A stretch of DNA of 29,216 nucleotides from a virus: IMG/VR virus record IMGVR_UViG_3300049847_000276, positions 1-29,216 of that record; one strand, written 5' to 3'. Both the position numbers and the translations under genes were made by a program. This document shows positions 1-7,890 of the stretch, in pieces. How positions within the stretch are numbered: position 1 is the stretch's first letter; each line of letters begins with the position of its first letter. The notes under the pieces are model-generated. The model made no database searches and had not been told where the DNA came from. It saw nothing but the letters and a program-made list of their open reading frames with translations.

Positions 1-101
1 CGTTCGACGCTACCCGGAGTGCGGCCTCGTTGCCGAACGGTGGGTGCGTGGCGTTTACGCGGGCGGATTATCAACCCATCAATATTGGAGACAAGACAAA
101 A

Positions 102-707
102 ATGTCAGACGACAACAAGTCCGGTCCGACGGCGCAGGAGTTGCTCGACAAGATCATGCAGCTCACGAACCGCGTGACCGAAGCAGAGGGCGAGAATTCG
201 CGGCTGAAGAGCCAAATTTCCTCGTTCTCGTCCGTCAAGCAGAAGGCTGCTGACCTGGAAGCGGCCGTGGCCAAGCGCGACCGTGACGAGCGCCGTGCGG
301 CGTTGGCCGCAGTGTTCACTGCCGCGATCGACAACGAGGAAATCGTTCCCGCCGCCCGCGAGCGTTTCAGTCGCGTGTACAAGCTGGACGACGATGAGGC
401 GGTGATGGCGGTCACTGTGGACGACGCCAAGCAGTTCGTGCGCGAGAACCCCTCGCCGCTGCCGCGCCGCAAGGCCAAGGTCACCAAGTTCTCGCTCGAC
501 CGCGCCGATGGCGAAGTGCCCCCGGGCACCTCCCCGGACGTTGAAGCCCTGATGCGCGCGCAGGCGTTGCTGAAGAGCCGCAACATCCACGCGCCGACGT
601 GGGAACAGCTGGCAGGGGCGGCCAAGGAAGTGTTCGCTGCGAACACTGAACTGGGCACGCGGTACAAGTTCCACCCGGATCAGGTCGCTCGCGCGGCGCT
701 GAACTAA
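102..707 (+). CDS. Capsid scaffold-like protein (Mu I/Z C-terminal type)
   Basis: This 201-residue protein is probably the internal capsid assembly scaffold. Residues about 10-75 are charged, heptad-rich and predicted coiled coil. They are followed by an Ala-rich segment containing NEEIVPAARERF, which resembles the region after the coiled coil in Mu protease I and scaffold Z. The C-terminal part has no recognisable motif. It lies two genes upstream of the major capsid gene, the usual scaffold position. I chose the ATG at 102 because GGAG lies at 87-90. A TTG at 30 in the same frame would add 24 residues but has no good ribosome binding site. The frame stays open to the left edge, so an in-frame upstream protease (a Mu I/Z or lambda C/Nu3 arrangement) cannot be excluded. 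The scaffold role is inferred from position and architecture. Confidence 0.6.
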   Translation: MSDDNKSGPTAQELLDKIMQLTNRVTEAEGENSRLKSQISSFSSVKQKAADLEAAVAKRDRDERRAALAAVFTAAIDNEEIVPAARERFSRVYKLDDDEAVMAVTVDDAKQFVRENPSPLPRRKAKVTKFSLDRADGEVPPGTSPDVEALMRAQALLKSRNIHAPTWEQLAGAAKEVFAANTELGTRYKFHPDQVARAALN

Positions 708-726
708 CAGGGAGACTAACTGATCC

Positions 727-1119
727 ATGTCGACTTCAAACAACGTTGAACTGTACACCGTGCAGGCTACGGCAGATTTGTCTGCACAGGCCTCACGGTT
801 CCGCGCGATCACGATCGCCGGTACGCTCGTGGCGGCTAACCCCGTCGCTGGTGCTTCCGGTCAAGCCATTGGCGTGCTGTGGTCGTCTACTCGCTCTGGC
901 GATCAGGCCACCTACGCATATCAGGGCATCGCCAAGTGCGTGGCTGGCGCTGCTGTGAGCACGCTGGGCTATCCCGTCATGACCGGGTCGTCCGGTTATT
1001 TCTTTGCTGCCAACTCAGGCTTCGCCCACATCGGACGTGCGCTGGAAACTGCGGCCTCTGGAGATTTGTTCCAGGCGCTCGTGGACTTCACGCAGCTGTC
1101 CTTGTGGACGGGCGTGTAA
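727..1119 (+). CDS. Capsid decoration / head-stabilising protein (DUF2190-like)
   Basis: This is a 130-residue, Ala/Gly/Ser-rich protein of beta character with no membrane segment. The repeated small residues and segments such as AIGVLWSS and YPVMTGSSGYF resemble the small capsid cement proteins encoded just before major capsid genes (DUF2190 type). These bind the outside of the capsid lattice and stabilise it. GGAG at 711-714 supports the ATG at 727. The gene sits between the scaffold-like gene and the major capsid gene, the standard place for a decoration protein. Family assignment is by pattern memory and the role by position; a minor head protein is the alternative. Confidence 0.6.
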   Translation: MSTSNNVELYTVQATADLSAQASRFRAITIAGTLVAANPVAGASGQAIGVLWSSTRSGDQATYAYQGIAKCVAGAAVSTLGYPVMTGSSGYFFAANSGFAHIGRALETAASGDLFQALVDFTQLSLWTGV

Positions 1120-1161
1120 TCGCGCAGTTAACAACCCAAACCAACAGGAGACTTTGAAACA

Positions 1162-2139
1162 ATGGGTTCAGCAACAGGCCGCGATTTACATGTCGACACT
1201 CTGTTGACGCAAATCGCCATCAACTACCGTCCGGGGGGCATGATCGCCGATCAGATCGCGCCCATCGTGTCGGTCGCAAAGGAAACGAACTCTTACCCGG
1301 TGTTCAACCGTGGTGAGGCGTTCGCGATTGAAAAGACCAATCGGTCGCGTGGCGCAGAAGCCAACCGCGTGACGCGTTCGGTCAGCAGCGCACAGTACAG
1401 CGTGAAGAACTACGCGCTGGCCTATGACCTGCCGATTGAGGACCGGGCGAACATGGACGCCACGTTCACGTTCGAGCTGGAAACGGGTGCGGTGCGGTAC
1501 CTGCAGGACAAGCTCATGCTCGACTGGGATCGTCGCATTCTGCTCGCCGCTGTGGCGGGCGTGGGCACGACGTTCCTGACGGGCAGCTCGTGGGCGGCCA
1601 GTGGTGCGAACGTGGGCGACCCCGTCAGCACCATCTGGAAGGCCATGGAGCAGGTGCAGCGTGTCACGGCGCAGAAGCCCAACAGCCTGATCTTTGGCTG
1701 GCAGGCGTACAACTTCGCTCGTCGCAACAGCAACTTCCGCAACTTCGTCATGGGTCTCAACAACGGCGGCAACAATGTCAGCCGTCAGGGCATCCAGGCG
1801 GCGTTCGAAGTTGACCGGTTGCTCGTCGCCGAGGGGTTCTACAACCCCGGCAACGAGGCGCAGACCGCGACCTTCAGCAACTACTTCCCGGCTGATGCTG
1901 TCATGGCGTACTACGCCCCGATGGCACCGTCGCTGGAAGCCCCGTCATTCATGTACTCGTTCCGCTGGACGGCTCCCGAACTGGGCACGCCGATGGGCGT
2001 GACGCGGCATGAGTTCGAGACGCGGTCGAAGGTCGAGGGCATCGAGCTGGCCTACTACCAGGACGAAAAGGTCACTGGTGGTGAGTACAGCGCGATCATC
2101 ACCGGCGTGGGTTCGGCGCAGGCCAACGGGCTGATCTAA
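1162..2139 (+). CDS. Major capsid protein
   Basis: This 325-residue protein forms the icosahedral shell. The N-terminal RDLHVDTLLTQIAINY block, a YPVFNRGE strand segment, the YDLPIEDRAN motif (about residues 88-97) and the long helix LETGAVRYLQDKLMLDWDRR match a family of phage major capsid proteins predicted to have the HK97 fold. The length is ordinary for a protein without a cleaved delta domain. A strong AGGAG precedes the ATG at 1162. An intrinsic terminator directly follows the stop, as expected for the gene that needs the highest expression in the late region. The tyrosine- and asparagine-rich C-terminal half probably forms the A domain. The general function is secure; the exact family name is not. 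Confidence 0.85.
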   Translation: MGSATGRDLHVDTLLTQIAINYRPGGMIADQIAPIVSVAKETNSYPVFNRGEAFAIEKTNRSRGAEANRVTRSVSSAQYSVKNYALAYDLPIEDRANMDATFTFELETGAVRYLQDKLMLDWDRRILLAAVAGVGTTFLTGSSWAASGANVGDPVSTIWKAMEQVQRVTAQKPNSLIFGWQAYNFARRNSNFRNFVMGLNNGGNNVSRQGIQAAFEVDRLLVAEGFYNPGNEAQTATFSNYFPADAVMAYYAPMAPSLEAPSFMYSFRWTAPELGTPMGVTRHEFETRSKVEGIELAYYQDEKVTGGEYSAIITGVGSAQANGLI

Positions 2140-2155
2140 GGCGTTAGTCCAAGTG

Positions 2156-2182
2156 AGCGGGGTTGTGAGCCCCGCTTGTTTT
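2156..2182 (+). terminator. Intrinsic terminator after the major capsid gene
   Basis: A perfect 7-bp stem, AGCGGGG (2156-2162) paired with CCCCGCT (2170-2176), closes a 7-nt loop and is followed by TGTTTT (2177-2182). It begins 16 nt after the major capsid stop. It probably lowers transcription into the downstream block, giving high capsid and lower accessory expression. No clear sigma70 promoter is visible between it and the next gene, so read-through or antitermination is implied. Confidence 0.75.
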
Positions 2183-2201
2183 CACAGACAGGAGAACGAC
2201 G

Positions 2202-2519
2202 ATGGGTATTTGGCATCACACGGACAAGGACGGCAAGCGCACAGCCGTGGAGCTGGACGCAGAGCAGTCGGCAGCGGACACCGCGCTGGTCGCAGAGTTT
2301 CAGGGGCTGGAAGGCGACGCCGCGCGTGGCGTGGATGTGGCCGCCAGCAAGGCACACGCCGAACAAGTGTCACGCTGCGTGAAAGCGGCTGACTCTCTGC
2401 CGTCGCTGCGCAAGGCGCATTGGCGCGGAGAGCTGGCGCGCATCGGCGCAATACCGGCTGATTCGGCTCCCAAGGCCCCTGCTGCGGCAGCGGCCCCGAC
2501 CACAATCGAACGCAAGTAA
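2202..2519 (+). CDS. Hypothetical protein, 105 aa
   Basis: I do not recognise this protein. It is 105 residues, hydrophilic and acidic to neutral. The N-terminal region (MGIWHHTDKDGK) could form a short beta hairpin, the middle is an Ala-rich probable helix, and the tail is an Ala/Pro-rich disordered segment. An ACAGGAGAAC ribosome binding site precedes the ATG at 2202. It is the first gene after the capsid terminator and is separated by 30 nt from the large glycosyltransferase fusion. Small genes here are often head-tail joining or minor head proteins, but nothing in the sequence proves that. Confidence 0.6.
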   Translation: MGIWHHTDKDGKRTAVELDAEQSAADTALVAEFQGLEGDAARGVDVAASKAHAEQVSRCVKAADSLPSLRKAHWRGELARIGAIPADSAPKAPAAAAAPTTIERK

Positions 2520-2549
2520 GCAGTCATCAACAATTCTGGAGGCAGTGAA

Positions 2550-5500
2550 GTGAATGAGACAACGCAAAAACGTGGGCTGACAATCAACATCCATGCATTC
2601 GGTATGCCGTTCAACGGCGACACGGTCAAGACCAAGTCGCTCGGCGGCAGCGAAAGCGCAGCGTACTACCTTGCCCGCGAACTCGCGGCGCGTGGCCACA
2701 ATGTGAATGTGTGGAACAACGAGAAGACTGACAGTCAGTGCGACAACGTGCGTTACATGCACGTGGGCGATGTGACCAAGGACTCGCCTCTGGGCAGTCG
2801 CTTCGAGCTGTACGCCCGCAACACGCCGCACGACGTGCTGATTGTGCAGCGTTGGCCTCATGCGTTTCATCGCCAGTTTGCCGCCAAGGTGTGCATCTGG
2901 CAGCTTCACGACCTTGCCCTCTACCGCTCGAGTGCGCAGATGATGGCGGGCGTATGGCAGTGCGACGCGATCACGTGCGTCAGCCAGTGGCACGCGGATC
3001 AGGTGCAGAAGGTCTGGAACATCAACCCAGCCGTGTTGCACGTGGTGCCCAATGGCGTTGACCCGGCGTTGTACGCGGACCAGATCGAAGGCATTGTGCC
3101 TGTGGCGCGCAGTGCCAGTATCGACAAGGTCGGCACGTTCACTGTGGGTGAGCAGAAAGTGGTTCAGCTCCCCGAGGACAAGTTCATCATGCTCTACCAG
3201 TCGCGCCCTGAGCGCGGGTTGGAGCACCTCGTGCGTCCGGGCGGCATCATGGATCGACTGCGCGACACGGCGACTGAGCTGGTGGTGTGCGGCTACGACA
3301 ATACCGTGCCGCAGATGGAGCAGTTCTACGGGCAGCTGGAGGAGTGGGGTCGCGCGCTGCCCAACGTTACATTCCTGGGCGCGTTGACCAAGCTCCAGCT
3401 TGCGTCGTTGCAACAGCACTGCGACCTGCTCTGCTACCCCACGGAATTCGAGGAAGTGTCCTGCATCACGGCGATGGAAGCCATGCATGCGGGCTTGCCG
3501 ATGCTTACGAGTGAGTGCGCCGCACTGACGGAGACGTGCAAAGGTTCCGGCACAACGCTGATCCCATTGAAAGATGGGAAGGCGGACGAGGACATGTTCG
3601 TTGCGCGCATCAACACTTACGCTAGTGGCGATCGCAGCGAGTGGCTGGAAGCCGCGAAGGACCTGCAATCTGTTGCAGCCCGCTCCCGCAAGTGGTCGGA
3701 CGCGGCTGACTGCCTTGAGGACGTGATCGACAAGTGCTTCGCCAAGCGCAACACCACGCCCGCAGTCCTGCGTCACGCCATCGAGCACAGCGACATAGAC
3801 TTTGCACGGTGGGTGTTGGATGCGCGCTCGCTGCCGACCGATAGCGCCGACTCTGTTACGGAGAACGCGCGTCAAGAAGTGCACCGCATGTACGCTTTCA
3901 CTGAGTCCGACGCTACCTACGAGGCGCACTACAAGAAGCACCAGACCGCGTACTACGACGAGCATGAGCAGAACGTGATCGGCGAGGACGTGACCAGCAG
4001 CACGCGGTATCGTGGGGTGTTGTCGTTGTTGGCGGAAGCGAAGAACGAACATCGTGGTCACATGCGCGTGCTGGATTACGGCTGCGCCCACGGGCACTAC
4101 AGCATTCCACTGGCCAAGACCTTTGCTGATTGCGACTTCGTAGGGGTGGACATCAGCTTCCGCGCCATCGAAGCCGCCAACAAGTGGAAGGACAAGGTCG
4201 GGGCGAAGAACGCCGAGTTCGTCACACTCGGTTCCGACTACTGGCAGCAGGGCCAGTACGAGGTGATTATTGCCGCTGAGGTGCTGGAGCATGTGCGCAG
4301 CCAGGACGAGTTCCTGCAGCAGATGCGCAGCTTGCTGGCACCCGGCGGCTGTTTGATCTTCACCACGCCCACGGGGCGCTGGGAGTGGCAGGGAACCGAG
4401 GCGTTCCGTACGGGGCGCGAGCATCTGCGGCTGTACGAGCGCGCCGATATCGAGGACCTGTGCGGCGCAGACCGGCATGAAATCATGCAGGCTCCCGCAT
4501 CGCATGACCGGGCAGGCGCGGCCTTGGGCAGCTTTGTGTGGGCGGTGTGGCCAACGGAAACGTTCGGCTCCCGCAAGATCGACTACGAGCGCAAGCTCCG
4601 TAACTACGCCCCACGGCAGACGGTTAGCGCATGTCTCATCGTTAAGGACGGAGAAAAGACGCTGCGCAAATGCGTGGAGTCATTCGTGGACTTTGTGGAT
4701 GAGGTCATCATCTGCATCGACCCCACGACCCGTGATCGCACGCTGAGCATTGCGAATGAACTGGCCAGCGATTTCCCTAATCGCCCGTTCATTATCGGCA
4801 CGGCTGAGCGCTCGGCGGTTCGTGACGGGTTCGATGAGGCACGGAACGAGAGCATCGCCAAGGCCAGCGGCGACTGGATTCTGTGGTGCGACGCGGACGA
4901 AGAGCTGCGCCATGCGGAACGCATCAGCATGTTCCTGCGTCCCAGCATGCACAACGGCTTCGGGTTCCCGCAGGTGCACTACAGCGCCGAACCCGATCAG
5001 GTGCTGACCACAGACTTTCCGTGCCGGCTGTTCCGCAACCGTCAGGGCATCAAGTTCTATGGCGTGGTGCACGAGCACCCGGAGACGGAGATCGGCAAGG
5101 CGGTGACGTGGTCGCTGGTACGGCACGACATGAAGTTCTTGCATGCCGGGTACGTGGACGAGCGCACGCGCCGGGCTCGGTACGAGCGCAACCTGCCACT
5201 GCTGATGCGTGACCGCAAAAAGTTCCCGAACCGAGATCTGAACAAGTTCCTCATGGTCCGTGACATTGCCCAAGGGCTGATGTTCGAGCAGCAGCAGACG
5301 GGCGGGCAGGTGATGCCATGGCAGCGCGATCAGGCGTTGGAAGGCATCCGGATCATGGAGGAGATGTGCGCACGACCGGACGCCCCGGTACGCATGATCG
5401 CTGACGCTATGCAGTACTACTCGCACTGCGTTGTGACGACGGGCGGCGGCTTTGATGCAGAGATCGACGTAAAGACCAAGAATGACATCGCCCCCGATCT

Positions 5501-5612
5501 GGCCGTGTCATTCAATATCAAGGGACGATTCCACTCACGCGACTTTTACACCAAGCTGTCGCACAAACTTCTACAGGAGAGCACTAAGCTATATGAAGAC
5601 CGATACCTCTGA
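2550..5612 (+). CDS. Three-domain GT4 glycosyltransferase / SAM methyltransferase / GT2 glycosyltransferase
   Basis: This 1020-residue protein joins three enzyme domains. Residues about 10-395 form a GT-B (GT4-like) glycosyltransferase: GGSESA at 32-37, PNGVD at 167-171, RPERGLEHL at 219-227 and an EX7E motif at E302/E310. Residues about 450-660 form a class I SAM methyltransferase: DYGCAHGHY at 509-517 (SAM-binding loop), VGVDIS at 531-536 and EVLEHV at 577-582. Residues about 690-880 form a GT2-like GT-A glycosyltransferase with CLIVKDGEKTL and a DAD metal-binding motif at 781-783. The remainder is a helical tail. A GTG at 2550 sits 7 nt after GGAGG; the next gene overlaps by 20 nt. All key motifs look intact, so it should be active. 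The acceptor is unknown: virion protein, host envelope glycan and DNA base are all possible. Confidence 0.85.
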   Translation: MNETTQKRGLTINIHAFGMPFNGDTVKTKSLGGSESAAYYLARELAARGHNVNVWNNEKTDSQCDNVRYMHVGDVTKDSPLGSRFELYARNTPHDVLIVQRWPHAFHRQFAAKVCIWQLHDLALYRSSAQMMAGVWQCDAITCVSQWHADQVQKVWNINPAVLHVVPNGVDPALYADQIEGIVPVARSASIDKVGTFTVGEQKVVQLPEDKFIMLYQSRPERGLEHLVRPGGIMDRLRDTATELVVCGYDNTVPQMEQFYGQLEEWGRALPNVTFLGALTKLQLASLQQHCDLLCYPTEFEEVSCITAMEAMHAGLPMLTSECAALTETCKGSGTTLIPLKDGKADEDMFVARINTYASGDRSEWLEAAKDLQSVAARSRKWSDAADCLEDVIDKCFAKRNTTPAVLRHAIEHSDIDFARWVLDARSLPTDSADSVTENARQEVHRMYAFTESDATYEAHYKKHQTAYYDEHEQNVIGEDVTSSTRYRGVLSLLAEAKNEHRGHMRVLDYGCAHGHYSIPLAKTFADCDFVGVDISFRAIEAANKWKDKVGAKNAEFVTLGSDYWQQGQYEVIIAAEVLEHVRSQDEFLQQMRSLLAPGGCLIFTTPTGRWEWQGTEAFRTGREHLRLYERADIEDLCGADRHEIMQAPASHDRAGAALGSFVWAVWPTETFGSRKIDYERKLRNYAPRQTVSACLIVKDGEKTLRKCVESFVDFVDEVIICIDPTTRDRTLSIANELASDFPNRPFIIGTAERSAVRDGFDEARNESIAKASGDWILWCDADEELRHAERISMFLRPSMHNGFGFPQVHYSAEPDQVLTTDFPCRLFRNRQGIKFYGVVHEHPETEIGKAVTWSLVRHDMKFLHAGYVDERTRRARYERNLPLLMRDRKKFPNRDLNKFLMVRDIAQGLMFEQQQTGGQVMPWQRDQALEGIRIMEEMCARPDAPVRMIADAMQYYSHCVVTTGGGFDAEIDVKTKNDIAPDLAVSFNIKGRFHSRDFYTKLSHKLLQESTKLYEDRYL

Positions 5613-6129
5613 GACCCTGATCGCTGACCAGCTTCAACCGTTGGGCACGATCCGTGTCCGGACCTTCCGCGCCGATGGTTCGGGCGGTTGGCGGCAGTTG
5701 ACCGAGAAGGAACTGAAGAACGTTGTCACCAGTGCGGGGCTGAACCGCATTGCCAACCGCGCCGTGAACGCAACGGGCACGTCGCCGCTGTACATCATCG
5801 GCGTCGGCTCATCCACGGCCACGCACTCGCTCGCGAGCGTGCAGGCGGGACTGGGCGAGGTGAAGCGCAAGACCAGCAACTTCACGGGCACCAGCGCGCA
5901 GTCGCGCGAGTGGATTTTCCTTCAGTGCACGATTGGCGGCGCAGCGGACTCGGTCACGAGCGTGGCGCTGGATACCGTGTTCATGGCGGACTTCCCGAAC
6001 TCGCACGCCAGCACGGGCATCATCGGCGCGGCGACCAACGGACTCGGCGTGACGCTGGCAGGTAGCGACCTGCTGGACCTCACCTACCGCATCCGCGTGG
6101 GATCGCACGACGTGTCACACACGACTTGA
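5593..6129 (+). CDS. Phage structural-type protein, 178 aa
   Basis: The 178-residue product resembles a widespread phage structural domain: a TSAGLNRIANRA start motif, YIIGVGSST, a GLGEVKRKTSNF segment, then alternating beta strands ending in LLDLTYRIRVG. Proteins of this type are found beside capsid or fibre genes and are taken to be virion-surface or fibre-associated. The ATG at 5593 has AGGAG at 5575-5579 and overlaps the preceding gene by 20 nt, so translation is probably coupled. An in-frame start at 5482 was rejected because its extra residues are a shadow of the other gene. Being coupled to the glycosyltransferase fusion makes it one candidate substrate, which is inference. Confidence 0.55.
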   Translation: MKTDTSETLIADQLQPLGTIRVRTFRADGSGGWRQLTEKELKNVVTSAGLNRIANRAVNATGTSPLYIIGVGSSTATHSLASVQAGLGEVKRKTSNFTGTSAQSREWIFLQCTIGGAADSVTSVALDTVFMADFPNSHASTGIIGAATNGLGVTLAGSDLLDLTYRIRVGSHDVSHTT

Positions 6130-6138
6130 GGAGGACTG

Positions 6139-6402
6139 ATGGGCTTCAGCAATTCACTTGTGTTCCGGGTCCTCTGCGCCATTGACGTGTTTGTCAGTAG
6201 CGTAGTGTGGCCGGGGCAGTGCATCACCATCTCCGCTCGTGCCGGGATGGAGATGCGCGACAAGCAGAACTCCATGTGGTGGGCGCGGTGGCTGAGCCGT
6301 GCATTGAATGTACTGGGCAAAGACCACTGCCAGAAAGCCATCGCGGGTGACTTGGAACGGGCGCGCGCAGCGATAGCGCGGCTGATCGGGGTGCTGCGAT
6401 GA
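6139..6402 (+). CDS. Small conserved-looking phage protein, 87 aa
   Basis: This 87-residue protein has a hydrophobic N-terminal helix (LVFRVLCAIDVFVSSVVW), a short ITISARAGMEMR motif, and a basic helical half with GKDHCQKAI followed by an Ala/Arg-rich helix. I recall similar small proteins in other proteobacterial phages, without a function. GAGGA lies just before the ATG at 6139, and its stop overlaps the radical SAM start (ATGA). Two cysteines besides C13 (C28, C64) are notable. Because short proteins coupled to radical SAM/SPASM enzymes are often their substrates, a precursor role was considered. However, there is no typical leader/core layout. Confidence 0.6.
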   Translation: MGFSNSLVFRVLCAIDVFVSSVVWPGQCITISARAGMEMRDKQNSMWWARWLSRALNVLGKDHCQKAIAGDLERARAAIARLIGVLR

Positions 6403-7109
6403 TCCGCCTCACCAACATTCACCAGATCGAGATTACGTCGCGGTGCAATCTGCGATGCAAATACTGCGCGCACCCGACGATGACGCGGGTCAAGCAGGAT
6501 ATGCCGCGCGGCATCTTCGAGGCGGCGTTGGAGTGGGCCGTGTACTTCAAGCATCAAGGCACGCAGTCCTCACTGAACCTCGCAGGCATCGGTGAATCCA
6601 CCATGCACCCGGAGTTCGTGGACTTTGTAGCGCTAGCGCGCGAGCGACTGGGTGAGACGCAAGACTTGGTGCTAGCTACCAATGGGTTGCTGATGACCGA
6701 TGCACTGGCCATGGCGCTCAAGCCCTACCGCCCACGCGTGTACGTGTCGCTACATCGTCCGGAGCGTGCCGGGCCAGCCGTGGAGGCGCTCAAGCGTGCC
6801 GGGCTGATAGCGGGTGTGAGCGTAGACGCCGCCGTGAGCGCAACGGACTGGGCAGGGCAGATCAAGTGGCACGTGAGTGCGCAGCGCAGCATGTGTCCGT
6901 GGGTGTTGGGTGGCTGGGCCATGGTGCTGAGCGACGGGCGCTTGACGCGCTGCTCATTCGACGCCACGGGCATTGGCGTATTCGGCAACGTGACAGACGA
7001 CCTGTCATTGCTTCAGACCAGCCCTTACTCGCTGTGCGAGAAGTGCCATCAGGATGTTGGATTCGTAAAGGTTAACGAGGAGGTTCATCGTGAAGAAGTG
7101 GCTGCTTAG
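6399..7109 (+). CDS. Radical SAM enzyme with SPASM-like C-terminus
   Basis: The 236-residue protein has the canonical CX3CX2C cluster motif at C16, C20 and C23 (CNLRCKYC), which binds the 4Fe-4S cluster and SAM. A GIGES motif follows at 63-67, in the place of the usual GGE SAM-contact segment, with ATNG at 93-96. Four further cysteines (C166, C185, C213, C216), with the CEKC pair at the end, form a SPASM/twitch-like auxiliary cluster region. Such enzymes typically modify peptides or carbohydrates by radical chemistry. It is short for the family, suggesting a minimal barrel. It overlaps the 87-residue gene by 4 nt and the exported Ig/Fn3 gene by 20 nt. The enzyme class is clear; substrate and reaction are unknown. 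Confidence 0.85.
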   Translation: MIRLTNIHQIEITSRCNLRCKYCAHPTMTRVKQDMPRGIFEAALEWAVYFKHQGTQSSLNLAGIGESTMHPEFVDFVALARERLGETQDLVLATNGLLMTDALAMALKPYRPRVYVSLHRPERAGPAVEALKRAGLIAGVSVDAAVSATDWAGQIKWHVSAQRSMCPWVLGGWAMVLSDGRLTRCSFDATGIGVFGNVTDDLSLLQTSPYSLCEKCHQDVGFVKVNEEVHREEVAA

Positions 7110-7890
7110 TTTGTTGCTACCGTTATCGGCAATTGCCGCCCCTACCGTGACACTGACACCAAGCGTCACGACTGGCGCTGTGCCTTTGAGCCTCACCCTC
7201 ACATGGTCGAGCACTGGTGCAACGGGCTGTATCGCTTCGGGCGGCTGGTCTGGCACCAAAGCGGTCAGCGGATCTGAAGTCGTGACTAAATCCACGACTG
7301 GAGCGACTGCTTACACGCTGACATGCACCGAGCCGGGCGATACGACTGCGGCCCTCAGTTGGACGCCACCGATCCAAAATACTGATGGGACACCGTTGAC
7401 GAATCTTCAGGACTATCGCGTCTATAGCCGCGTCGGAACCGCCCCGTTTGCTGTTGTTCAAACCCTGGCTGCACCGCGTAGTGCATTTACATTCACGGGT
7501 TTAGCGCCGGGCGCGTGGGAGTTCTCGCTCACCGCGCGCAATACGGCAGGCACGGAATCGGCACAGAGCTCGGTTGCCAGCAAGACGCTGACCGCGCCGA
7601 GTGCTACCACCGTGACGGCCACCGTGACCGGCACGGCGATCGTTGTGCCGAATCCGCCGAGTAACGTCACGATAGCCGTGGTGGTGGGAGCGAATGTGGC
7701 TCCGGCCTACAAGATTCTCGCCAATGGCGCACGTTCCGACGTGCTCGCTGGGTTTGTCCCTGCCGGGAAGGCTTGTGACGGCCCGGTGGTGTTCACGTAC
7801 CGTGGGTCCAAGTTTAAACGAGTAGCGCCAGCCGACGTGCAGTGGTGGTCAACTACGTCAACCTCAGCAGTGGCAGCGCCATGCGGCTGA
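7090..7890 (+). CDS. Exported Ig-like/Fn3 domain protein
   Basis: The 266-residue protein begins with a signal peptide (MKKWLLSLLLPLSAIAA, probable cleavage after residue 17) and is therefore predicted to leave the cytoplasm. Residues about 18-90 resemble a bacterial Ig-like repeat with the GCIASGGWSGTKAVSGS motif. Residues about 92-165 form an Fn3-like domain with LSWTPP, DGTPLTNL and YRVYSRVG motifs. The Ser/Thr/Val-rich rest ends in a domain with two cysteines. A GTG start at 7090 follows GAGGAGG and overlaps the radical SAM gene by 20 nt. A signal peptide is unexpected in a virion gene block. It could be a cell-surface moron protein, an exclusion factor or a secreted substrate of the neighbouring enzymes. 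Confidence 0.7.
   Translation: MKKWLLSLLLPLSAIAAPTVTLTPSVTTGAVPLSLTLTWSSTGATGCIASGGWSGTKAVSGSEVVTKSTTGATAYTLTCTEPGDTTAALSWTPPIQNTDGTPLTNLQDYRVYSRVGTAPFAVVQTLAAPRSAFTFTGLAPGAWEFSLTARNTAGTESAQSSVASKTLTAPSATTVTATVTGTAIVVPNPPSNVTIAVVVGANVAPAYKILANGARSDVLAGFVPAGKACDGPVVFTYRGSKFKRVAPADVQWWSTTSTSAVAAPCG

Noticed and set aside
2370-4505. Open frame of 711 codons on the - strand opposite the glycosyltransferase fusion
   Set aside because: It mirrors a gene with intact enzyme motifs, gives a His/Arg/Val-rich product without recognisable domains, and has no operon context. GC-rich codon bias explains it.
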